Shown in pieces: positions 1 through 5,916 of a stretch of 60,981 nt of DNA. Both the position numbers and the translations under genes were made by a program. The notes beneath the pieces are model-generated. The model made no database searches. It was given only the letters and a program-made list of their open reading frames with translations, and had not been told where the DNA came from. The stretch's first letter is position 1; each line of letters starts with the position of its first letter. This stretch comes from an uncultured Lachnospiraceae bacterium (GTDB lineage Bacteria; Bacillota; Clostridia; Lachnospirales; Lachnospiraceae), in NCBI GenBank assembly GCA_910588775.1, contig CAJURH010000015.1, positions 1-60,981 of the forward strand. The letters are read 5' to 3'.

Positions 1-104
1 TAAAAAATAATTTCGATTTTTCTCATCTTGCTATTGACATTTATTAGCTGGACTTTATTTCATTATATATGTCTGGACGCAGGAAGCAAACTAGAAAAAT
101 AAAT

Positions 105-138
105 ACAAAAAAGAGCCACGGTTTTCACGGCTCTTTTT
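105..138 (-). terminator. Intrinsic terminator, probably bidirectional
   Basis: Seen: a stem GAGCC/GGCTC at 113-133. On the minus strand it extends to 8 bp with G-U pairs and is followed by six T; on the plus strand five T follow. It probably ends the leftward transcripts of the small minus-strand genes that start near 347-1453. Confidence 0.6.
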
Positions 139-180
139 ATCTTGACTATTCTTTTGGGGTTTGTTATGATTTTTATGTCG

Positions 181-209
181 GGGGAGCGGTGGCAAGCCCG
201 CCCTCCCTT
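181..209. repeat. 29-bp direct repeat, copy 1
   Basis: Begins GGGGAGCGGTGG and ends GCCCTCCCTT; identical over 29 bp to 910-938. It can fold into an imperfect GC-rich hairpin. It lies 22 nt downstream of the stop of the 38-aa minus-strand gene (231-347), just as copy 2 follows the 56-aa gene. Confidence 0.85.
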
Positions 210-230
210 CATTCCACTTAAGTTATTTTA

Positions 231-347
231 TTATTGTTGGTCTTTGGCCATTGCTATTTTATCCAGCAATTCAACAATTTCTTCTTTTGTATATTCCTTT
301 TTTTCTCCGTTTGCGAAAATTAACCGTAATTCGTACAGTGTAGCCAT
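231..347 (-). CDS. Small 38-aa protein, phage-type, unknown function
   Basis: Reading leftward from ATG at 347 gives a 38-residue protein starting MATLYELRLIF and ending AKDQQ, with a charged centre (KKEYTKEEI). An AGGA sequence lies about 8 nt before the start. The promoter is probably the TTGACT/CATAAT pair around operator 448-462. I do not recognise a family. Its size, the neighbouring XRE genes and the repeat just after its stop suggest a small accessory gene of a prophage or integrative element. Too short to be certain. Confidence 0.5.
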   Translation of the reverse strand: MATLYELRLIFANGEKKEYTKEEIVELLDKIAMAKDQQ

Positions 348-442
348 TTTTGTGTCCTGTCTTTTTTTTCTGTCATTTCCATGGTTTTCTCCCTTCTCCG
401 CTTGCCCGGTTACTGTCTTTCAGTTTCCCTCTGACAAATACA

Positions 443-473
443 TTATGCCACTCAATGAGTGGTGCAGTCAAGA
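443..473 (-). promoter_or_regulatory. Promoter with 15-bp palindromic operator (second site of XRE repressor)
   Basis: CCACTCAATGAGTGG at 448-462 is a perfect inverted repeat around one base. On the minus strand it fills the 18-nt spacer between TTGACT (-35) and CATAAT (-10). The same palindrome with two transitions lies at 717-731 in front of the XRE gene. The position inside a promoter spacer is typical of repressor sites. It would control the 38-aa gene downstream. Confidence 0.6.
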
Positions 474-662
474 TGTTTTTGAAATATTTTCTAATTTTTC
501 TACAATTAATTCTTCTGCCCAAATGGGAGGGGTGCGCGTTCCAGATTCCCAGTTTTCCAACGTGCGGATAGGTATTTTAAATTGCCGGGACATTTCGGCG
601 CGGGAAAGGCCGGCGTGTATGCGTGCCATTTTTATTCTGGAATCTATATTTGACTCCTGCAT
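468..662 (-). CDS. XRE-family helix-turn-helix repressor, 64 aa
   Basis: A one-domain DNA-binding protein. Seen: residues about 8-55 form an XRE fold (IKMARIHAGLSRAEMSRQF, then IPIRTLENWESGTRTPP), with the usual recognition helix and the W-E-x-G motif. Start chosen at ATG 662 behind GGAGGTGATTTC. At 64 aa it has only the DNA-binding domain and no effector part, like phage Cro-type regulators. Identical-pattern palindromes sit upstream (717-731) and downstream (448-462), both inside promoter spacers, so I infer that it represses itself and the 38-aa gene. It belongs to the small mobile-element strip ending at the tRNA-Leu. Confidence 0.8.
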   Translation of the reverse strand: MQESNIDSRIKMARIHAGLSRAEMSRQFKIPIRTLENWESGTRTPPIWAEELIVEKLENISKTS

Positions 663-710
663 GAAATCACCTCCGTTAGTTTTATCATCTTTTCTTTTAA
701 TGACGTAATG

Positions 711-737
711 AGTATACCACTTAATAAGTGGATTATC
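711..737 (-). promoter_or_regulatory. Promoter/operator of the XRE gene
   Basis: CCACTTAATAAGTGG (717-731) is a perfect 15-bp palindrome, immediately followed on the minus strand by a -10 TATACT (716-711). The -35 is weak (CTGATA). The layout copies the site at 448-462. The remaining 740-905 has no convincing gene; an open 42-codon plus-strand frame at 772-900 lacks a ribosome binding site. Confidence 0.6.
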
Positions 738-909
738 AGTAGCGAAAATATCATTATAATATCCTGCGGGATGAAGGCGCGGGGAAAGGTGAATCCGGGC
801 ATTTGCGGTAATGTGGACGGGATTGCCGGGCCAGAGACCTTGCGGGATATGATTGTGGTTGTAGAAATGGCTTGCCAGAAATGGTTTGAAATGTTATAAT
901 TTTTTTGCT

Positions 910-938
910 GGGGAGCGGTGGCAAGCCCGCCCTCCCTT
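910..938. repeat. 29-bp direct repeat, copy 2
   Basis: Identical to 181-209 over all 29 bases. Here it begins one base after the stop codon of the 56-aa minus-strand gene. On the minus strand neither copy has a T-run after it, so it does not look like a simple terminator. Confidence 0.85.
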
Positions 939-939
939 G

Positions 940-1110
940 TCAATCTTCTTTTTTCTGGGTTTCTGTTGTATCTTCTTTGAATCCCGTTGAATGCTTACGA
1001 ATTTCTTTATTCATTTCCCGTACTTCGTCCATTGTTTGGCACTTATCCGTTGCTGTCGTAATCAGCCATGCTATGAATTGCATTTGTTTGTCTGTCATAA
1101 CTTCTACCAT
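940..1110 (-). CDS. Small 56-aa protein, unknown function
   Basis: Starts MVEVMTDKQMQF and ends with a charged tail TETQKKED. I chose ATG 1110 because GGAGG lies 8 nt upstream; an in-frame ATG at 1149 lacks a ribosome binding site and would fall inside an inverted repeat. The content is mostly helical and charged, with no membrane segment. No family recognised. The promoter is TTGACA/TATGCT with a 17-nt spacer at 1189-1161, just below two TATATAAAATA repeats that may bind the XRE protein encoded at 1229-1453. Confidence 0.55.
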   Translation of the reverse strand: MVEVMTDKQMQFIAWLITTATDKCQTMDEVREMNKEIRKHSTGFKEDTTETQKKED

Positions 1111-1127
1111 TTCCTTTCCTCCATTCT

Positions 1128-1156
1128 TTATCAGATTTACTTGCCTCATCTGATAA
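1128..1156. repeat. Inverted repeat in leader of the 56-aa gene
   Basis: TTATCAGAT at 1128-1136 and ATCTGATAA at 1148-1156, perfect 9-bp arms with an 11-nt gap. It lies between the promoter (1161-1189) and the ribosome binding site of the 56-aa gene, so it would form a hairpin in the transcript or serve as a protein-binding site. Confidence 0.6.
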
Positions 1157-1160
1157 CATA

Positions 1161-1219
1161 AGCATACACTATTTTTTATATTTTGTCAATGGATTATATA
1201 AAATAAATTATATAAAATA
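1161..1219 (-). promoter_or_regulatory. Promoter of the 56-aa gene with tandem TATATAAAATA sites
   Basis: On the minus strand TTGACA (1189-1184), 17-nt spacer, TATGCT (1166-1161). Upstream of the -35 are two copies of TATATAAAATA at 1195-1205 and 1209-1219, 14 nt apart. The same 11-mer in reverse lies within the promoter of the XRE gene at 1488-1498, pointing to one regulator binding both. Confidence 0.55.
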
Positions 1220-1228
1220 TATTATTTT

Positions 1229-1453
1229 CTATATAATTGGTTGCCCGGTTTCCTTATCTACGAAAGAAATTTTTAAATCTGCATTAAATGCGTCAGCGAC
1301 TTTTTCTAATTCTGAAATTTTAAAAGTGTTTCTTTTGTATTTATTGTTCATATTTTGAGGTGTTTGCCCTGTTCGTCTGGCGAGTTCCGCTTCGGTAATG
1401 TTTCCTTTTTTGACTCGGCAGAGATTTATATATTCTCTTACATCTGTATGCAT
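1229..1453 (-). CDS. Second XRE-family helix-turn-helix protein, 74 aa
   Basis: Seen: an XRE DNA-binding domain from about residue 7 to 62 (YINLCRVKKGNITEAELARR, TGQTPQNMNNKYKR, then ISELEKVADAFNADL) followed by a short beta-like tail (LKISFVDKETGQ). This pattern is common in small prophage or ICE regulators. Start at ATG 1453 behind AAAGGGG. Its promoter (1505-1477) carries the 11-mer TATATAAAATA between -35 and -10, and two more copies lie just after its stop, in front of the next gene. Autoregulation is therefore likely but inferred. Confidence 0.8.
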   Translation of the reverse strand: MHTDVREYINLCRVKKGNITEAELARRTGQTPQNMNNKYKRNTFKISELEKVADAFNADLKISFVDKETGQPII

Positions 1454-1476
1454 CGCAATATCCCCTTTCTAAGATT

Positions 1477-1505
1477 ATGATACACTATATTTTATATACA
1501 GTCAA
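1477..1505 (-). promoter_or_regulatory. Promoter of the second XRE gene with internal operator
   Basis: Minus strand: TTGACT (1505-1500), 17-nt spacer, TATCAT (1482-1477). The spacer holds TATATAAAATA (1498-1488), the same 11-mer found twice at 1195-1219. Confidence 0.6.
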
Positions 1506-1567
1506 TTTTATTTTTTACTTTATTTTTTCATCCTAATGGATTTACGGAATTAGATAATCAAACGAGC

Positions 1568-1612
1568 AAAAAAAACAGCCCGGCCTGGTAGGACTGCCAG
1601 GCGGAGCTGTTT
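1568..1612 (-). terminator. Intrinsic terminator downstream of tRNA-Leu
   Basis: Stem AACAGC/GCTGTT with an inner GCCTGG/CCAGGC (1574-1611), two mismatches between them, followed on the minus strand by eight T. It lies about 170 nt after the 3' end of the tRNA. The stretch 1613-1781 holds no gene I can support. Confidence 0.7.
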
Positions 1613-1781
1613 CATTCATTTATTTTTCATCTTGCGAGACGGCTTCTAAGTAAAAAGCGAGGGGCAAAAAAGGGGCAAAATTTTAAACATCCTGTAATAT
1701 CATGTGAAATCCCAGCAGCCCGCAAACCTTGTAAATTCAAGCTTTTTTGCACCACATATCATTATTTAAACACATAAAAAA

Positions 1782-1862
1782 TGCGGATGACAGGACTTGA
1801 ACCTGCACGTCATGGACACCAGAACCTAAATCTGGCGCGTCTGCCAATTCCGCCACATCCGC
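1782..1862 (-). tRNA. tRNA-Leu (anticodon TAG)
   Basis: Seen on the minus strand: acceptor 5' arm GCGGATG (1862-1856) pairing with CATCCGC (1789-1783) and discriminator A at 1782; anticodon stem CCAGA/TCTGG with loop TTTAGGT, anticodon TAG; T-arm loop GTTCAAGTC; and a long variable arm, all typical of leucine tRNA. CCA is not encoded. It reads leftward into the strip of phage-like genes. Elements often integrate at tRNA 3' ends, so this may be the edge of an integrated element, although no integrase or second tRNA 3' copy is visible. Confidence 0.95.
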
Positions 1863-2080
1863 ATATCTAACGAAGTCCATTATAACACTTAGAAAAAAGA
1901 CTTGTCAATAGATTTAATTAAGCAAAGAAAAGAATGGAAAATGCCGTTTTTGTATGTTATACTGAATTTCATGCAGAAAACGAAATGCAGGGATGCCCAA
2001 TGCGCCCGCACTTTCATTTATGGTGGAGCGTCTGCCCTGCGGGGCGCATGCAGGTTTACTGTGCTAAGGAGGAAATAAAA

Positions 2081-3895
2081 GTGGCAGTCATGGATCAGAG
2101 TAAAATCAGAAATTTTTGTATTATTGCACATATTGACCATGGGAAATCGACGCTGGCAGACCGGATCATTGAGATGACCGGGCTTTTGACTGACCGGGAG
2201 ATGCAGTCCCAGGTGCTGGATAACATGGATTTGGAGCGGGAGCGGGGCATTACCATTAAGGCACAGGCCGTCCGCACGGTATATAAAGCGAAAAACGGAG
2301 AAGAATATATTTTCAATTTGATTGACACGCCAGGGCACGTGGACTTTAATTATGAAGTGTCCCGCAGTCTGGCGGCCTGTGACGGCGCCATTCTGGTGGT
2401 GGACGCGGCGCAGGGCATTGAGGCGCAGACACTGGCCAACGTGTATCTGGCGCTGGATCACGATCTGGACGTGCTTCCGGTGATCAATAAGATTGATTTG
2501 GCCAGCGCGGACCCGGATCGGGTGATCAATGAGATTGAGGACGTGATCGGCATTGAAGCCCAGGACGCGCCCAGAATTTCCGCCAAAACCGGAGACTATG
2601 TGGACCAGGTGCTAGAGCGGATTGTGGAGAAAATCCCGGCCCCCACCGGAGATCCTACGGCCCCTCTGAAGGCGTTGATTTTCGATTCTCTCTATGATTC
2701 CTATAAAGGAGTCATTGTATTTTGCAGAATTAAAGAAGGCAGCGTGGAGAAGGGAACGCCTATTCGTATGATGGCCACCGGGGCCACGGCGGAAGTGGTG
2801 GAAGTGGGCTATTTCGGCGCAGGGCAGTTCATTCCCTGTGAAAAATTGCAGGCGGGTATGGTAGGCTATATCACGGCCAGCATTAAGACCGTCAGCGACA
2901 CCCGTGTGGGCGATACAATCACCAACGCGCAGCATCCATGCGCGGAGGCGCTGCCCGGCTATAAGAAAGTCAATTCCATGGTTTATTGTGGGTTGTATCC
3001 GGCGGATGGGGCCAAGTACCAGGATTTGCGGGAAGCGCTGGAGAAACTGCAGTTAAACGACGCGGCTTTACAGTATGAGCCGGAGACTTCCGCGGCTTTG
3101 GGGTTTGGTTTTCGTTGTGGCTTTCTGGGCCTTTTGCATTTGGAGATCATTCAGGAACGGCTGGAGCGGGAGTACAATCTGGATCTGGTTACAACGGCGC
3201 CGGGGGTTATCTATAAAGTCCATAAGACCAGCGGCGAAATAATGGAGCTGACCAATCCGTCCAATTTGCCGGACCCATCGGAAATCAATTACATGGAAGA
3301 ACCCATTGTGGCGGCGGAAATCATGGTGACCACAGATTTTATCGGGCCGATTATGGAACTGTGCCAGGAGCGCCGGGGGCAGTACCAGGGAATGGAATAT
3401 ATGGAAGAGACCCGTGCGCTGTTGAAGTATCATCTGCCTTTGAACGAGATTATTTACGACTTTTTCGACGCTTTGAAGTCCCGTTCCAGAGGCTATGCGT
3501 CCCTGGACTATGAGTTGTACGGTTACGAGCAGAGCAAGCTGGTGAAACTGGATATTCTGGTGAACAAAGAAGAAGTGGACGCGCTGTCGTTCATCGTTCA
3601 TGCAGATACAGCCTATGAGAGGGGCAGGAAAATGTGTGGGAAATTAAAAGATGAGATTCCCAGACAGCTTTTTGAAATCCCCATTCAGGCGGCCATCGGC
3701 AGTAAAATCATCGCCCGCGAGACGGTGAAGGCCCTTCGGAAAGACGTCCTGGCCAAGTGCTACGGCGGGGACATCACCCGTAAGAAAAAACTGCTGGAGA
3801 AACAGAAGGAAGGCAAGAAGCGGATGCGCCAGGTGGGAAATGTAGAGATTCCGCAAAAAGCGTTTATGAGCGTTTTGAAATTGGACGATCAGTGA
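2081..3895 (+). CDS. lepA: Elongation factor 4 (LepA), ribosome back-translocating GTPase
   Basis: Translation factor GTPase that acts on stalled ribosomes. The start is the GTG at 2081 behind AAGGAGG (2066-2072), giving 604 aa, the usual length; the open frame extends to 1934 but that part has no ribosome binding site and is not LepA-like. Seen: G1 HIDHGKST, G3 DTPGHVDF, G4 NKIDL, then domains II and III, and the LepA-specific C-terminal domain ending ...RMRQVGNVEIPQKAFMSVL. hemW follows 22 nt later, the common lepA-hemW pair of Firmicutes. Confidence 0.97.
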   Translation: MAVMDQSKIRNFCIIAHIDHGKSTLADRIIEMTGLLTDREMQSQVLDNMDLERERGITIKAQAVRTVYKAKNGEEYIFNLIDTPGHVDFNYEVSRSLAACDGAILVVDAAQGIEAQTLANVYLALDHDLDVLPVINKIDLASADPDRVINEIEDVIGIEAQDAPRISAKTGDYVDQVLERIVEKIPAPTGDPTAPLKALIFDSLYDSYKGVIVFCRIKEGSVEKGTPIRMMATGATAEVVEVGYFGAGQFIPCEKLQAGMVGYITASIKTVSDTRVGDTITNAQHPCAEALPGYKKVNSMVYCGLYPADGAKYQDLREALEKLQLNDAALQYEPETSAALGFGFRCGFLGLLHLEIIQERLEREYNLDLVTTAPGVIYKVHKTSGEIMELTNPSNLPDPSEINYMEEPIVAAEIMVTTDFIGPIMELCQERRGQYQGMEYMEETRALLKYHLPLNEIIYDFFDALKSRSRGYASLDYELYGYEQSKLVKLDILVNKEEVDALSFIVHADTAYERGRKMCGKLKDEIPRQLFEIPIQAAIGSKIIARETVKALRKDVLAKCYGGDITRKKKLLEKQKEGKKRMRQVGNVEIPQKAFMSVLKLDDQ

Positions 3896-3917
3896 TGGGG
3901 AAAGAGACATACATGCA

Positions 3918-5054
3918 ATGAATAGAACAAACAGAGAATTTCGTCTATATGTGCACATCCCCTTTTGCATAAGAAAATGCGCCTACTGTGATTTCCTGTC
4001 CTGGCCGGGCAGCCGGGAAAGTCAGGAACTGTATGTGCAGGCGCTGTGCAGGGAGATAAACGCTTACAGGGGAAGATTTTCGGTCGAAGCTTCTTCGCTG
4101 TTTCTGGGTGGGGGCACGCCGTCCATTCTGGAAGCGAAGCTTCTGGAGAAAATCATGGACGCATTGTTCAGCACGTTTTCTTTTGTGGAAAATCCAGAGA
4201 TATCCATAGAGGCCAATCCGGGCACAGTGACGCTGGAGAGGCTGCGGGCGTACAGAAAAATGGGAATAAGCCGCATCAGCTTTGGCCTGCAATCGGCAAA
4301 GAATGAGGAATTGCGGACGCTGGGCCGGATTCATACCTATGAGGAATTTCTGGAAAGCTATGAGATGGCCCGTAAAGCAGGGTTTGACAATATCAACGTG
4401 GATTTGATGTCGGGCATTCCTAGCCAGACAGTGGAGGGCTGGCAGTGGAATTTAATCCAGGTGATGGAGCTGGAGCCGGAGCATATTTCGGCGTACAGCT
4501 TAATCGTTGAGAAGGGGACTCCTTTCGCCCAGCGGGAACTGAATCTGCCAGGAGAGGAAGAGGAGCGGGAAATGTATGAATCCACGGCGACGATATTGGG
4601 CCAAAAGGGTTATGTCCAGTACGAGATTTCCAACTATGCGCTTCCAGGCAGGGCCTGCGCCCACAATTTGGGTTACTGGGTGCGGGATGACTATCTGGGC
4701 CTGGGCCTGGGGGCGGCTTCGATGGTGAACAATCAGAGATGGAATAACACGGATTCCCTAGAAGAATACCGTGCAGGCGCGGGGGAGCCGCAGGGACTGC
4801 GCGTTTGTCAGGAAGATTTGTCGGTTCCAGAACAGATGGAGGAGACCATGATTCTGGGGCTTCGCCGGATGGAAGGCGTTTGGCGAAAGGATTTTCGGGA
4901 AACGTATGGTATAGAGATGGAGGAAATCTACGGGGACGCCATTCGCCGTCTGGTAAAGCTGGGGCTTTTATCGGACGACGGACAGCGGATATTTCTCACC
5001 CGGCCGGGGATTTCTCTGTCCAATCAGGTGTTCGTGGAATTTATGTTTGAGTGA
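3918..5054 (+). CDS. hemW: HemW, radical SAM coproporphyrinogen-oxidase-like haem chaperone
   Basis: Radical SAM protein of the HemN/HemW family. Seen: the CxxxCxxC cluster motif at Cys17, Cys21 and Cys24 (HIPFCIRKCAYCDF), a GGGTPS motif near residue 65, and a HemN C-terminal domain. It lacks the extra N-terminal part of true HemN, and its place next to lepA fits HemW, which binds haem rather than oxidising coproporphyrinogen. Length 378 aa, as usual. A direct role in the tetrapyrrole genes further along the window is not implied. Confidence 0.9.
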   Translation: MNRTNREFRLYVHIPFCIRKCAYCDFLSWPGSRESQELYVQALCREINAYRGRFSVEASSLFLGGGTPSILEAKLLEKIMDALFSTFSFVENPEISIEANPGTVTLERLRAYRKMGISRISFGLQSAKNEELRTLGRIHTYEEFLESYEMARKAGFDNINVDLMSGIPSQTVEGWQWNLIQVMELEPEHISAYSLIVEKGTPFAQRELNLPGEEEEREMYESTATILGQKGYVQYEISNYALPGRACAHNLGYWVRDDYLGLGLGAASMVNNQRWNNTDSLEEYRAGAGEPQGLRVCQEDLSVPEQMEETMILGLRRMEGVWRKDFRETYGIEMEEIYGDAIRRLVKLGLLSDDGQRIFLTRPGISLSNQVFVEFMFE

Positions 5055-5190
5055 GGTGGATGGCCCATAAGACCATGAGAGGTGACGCTCCCCAATGCAG
5101 CATAAAATCCTTGCAGGACGGCATGGGATCAGCTGCGTCGCCGGGGCGTGCCCTCATTTTTCTTAAAAAGGATTGCGAAGTCTTCAACAT
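5041..5190 (-). CDS. Possible small 49-aa ORF opposite hemW end
   Basis: Reading leftward, ATG at 5190 sits 6 nt behind GGAGG (minus strand GGAGGTTTACGT). The 49-aa product starts MLKTSQSFLRKMRARPGD and ends AIHLTQT, with a hydrophobic patch near the end. Its last codons overlap the 3' end of hemW on the other strand. I recognise no family. The good ribosome binding site is the only support, so it may be chance. The rest of 5191-5293 is AT-rich and contains no other gene. Confidence 0.3.
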   Translation of the reverse strand: MLKTSQSFLRKMRARPGDAADPMPSCKDFMLHWGASPLMVLWAIHLTQT

Positions 5191-5293
5191 ACGTAAACCT
5201 CCATTCTTTTCAGTTTTCTTTTCTATAAACATATCACACGGAAATAGACCGTTCTATCAGTTATCCGATTTTTTTAATTCGTAAGACTATTTG

Positions 5294-5323
5294 TGAAACT
5301 TTTCTGCATTTTATCTCATCTAA
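5294..5323 (+). promoter_or_regulatory. ECF-type promoter of the sigma factor gene
   Basis: TGAAACTTTT (5294-5303) and CATCTAA (5317-5323) match the usual ECF sigma pattern of an AAC-containing -35 box and a CGTCTAA-like -10 box, with 17 nt between. Its place just before the sigma gene suggests autoregulation. Confidence 0.6.
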
Positions 5324-5373
5324 TAAGCGTAAACAAAGAGGAGGAAGTAAAAAGGGGAGGAGAGGAATGTAAA

Positions 5374-5916
5374 ATGCGAAAGCTTGTGGAGAGCGCGATT
5401 CAAGGGGACGCGGATGCGTTTCTGGAATTGATGGAAATGAATTCACTGTCCATGTACAAGGTGGCCCGCGGGATATTGAGAGATGATGCGGATGTGGCGG
5501 ACGCCATGCAAGATACGATTCTGTGCAGTTTTGAGAAAATCCATACGTTGCAGAAGCCGGAATTTTTCAAAACCTGGCTGATACGGATTTTGATCAATGA
5601 GTGCAACCAGATCGTAAGGCATTATAAGAAAATCAGTCCCCAGGAAGAGCTGCCGGAGACGCCCAGGCAGGACCAGTCACTGGCCGAGTTCGAGTTTAAG
5701 GAGATGCTGGGGCAGGTGGATGAGAAATACCGGGTGATATTGACGCTTTATTATGAGCAGGGATTTAAGATTGCTGAGATTGCAGAGCTCCTGGAAATAA
5801 ATGAGAATACGGTGAAGACCAGGCTTGTAAGGGCAAGGGAACAGGTACGCCATGCTTATTTTCAGGAGACGCCAGAAGGAGGGATTTCAAATGAGAGAAA
5901 ATACACGGCTGGATAA
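5374..5916 (+). CDS. ECF-type RNA polymerase sigma factor
   Basis: A 180-aa sigma-70 family factor of the extracytoplasmic type. Start at ATG 5374 behind GGGGAGGAGAGG; the frame is open further upstream but without support. Seen: region 2 (ARGILRDDADVADAMQDTIL, FFKTWLIRILINEC) and region 4 with a helix-turn-helix (YRVILTLYYEQGFKIAEIAE, NENTVKTRLVRAREQ). Its end overlaps the DUF4179 gene by 26 nt, so the two are co-translated. The partner is a membrane protein with a cytoplasmic N-terminus, the standard design of a sigma/anti-sigma pair responding to envelope stress. Confidence 0.93.
   Translation: MRKLVESAIQGDADAFLELMEMNSLSMYKVARGILRDDADVADAMQDTILCSFEKIHTLQKPEFFKTWLIRILINECNQIVRHYKKISPQEELPETPRQDQSLAEFEFKEMLGQVDEKYRVILTLYYEQGFKIAEIAELLEINENTVKTRLVRAREQVRHAYFQETPEGGISNERKYTAG

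Noticed and set aside
142..708. Long plus-strand frame across the small-gene strip
   Set aside because: It is antisense to the XRE gene and the 38-aa gene, both of which have good ribosome binding sites and recognisable content.
772..900. 42-codon plus-strand frame containing a VDGIAGPETL segment
   Set aside because: Faint likeness to peptidoglycan-binding repeats, but no ribosome binding site and too short to judge.
1640..1760. Plus-strand tail rich in K and G that could be the end of an integrase
   Set aside because: Stop codons interrupt every frame upstream, so no gene body supports it.
1934..2080. N-terminal extension of lepA
   Set aside because: Open frame but no ribosome binding site at 1934, the peptide is not LepA-like, and GTG 2081 with AAGGAGG gives the normal length.
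5060..5160. Structured small RNA in the gap after hemW
   Set aside because: GC-rich and looked at for SRP RNA, 6S RNA and tmRNA motifs; none found.
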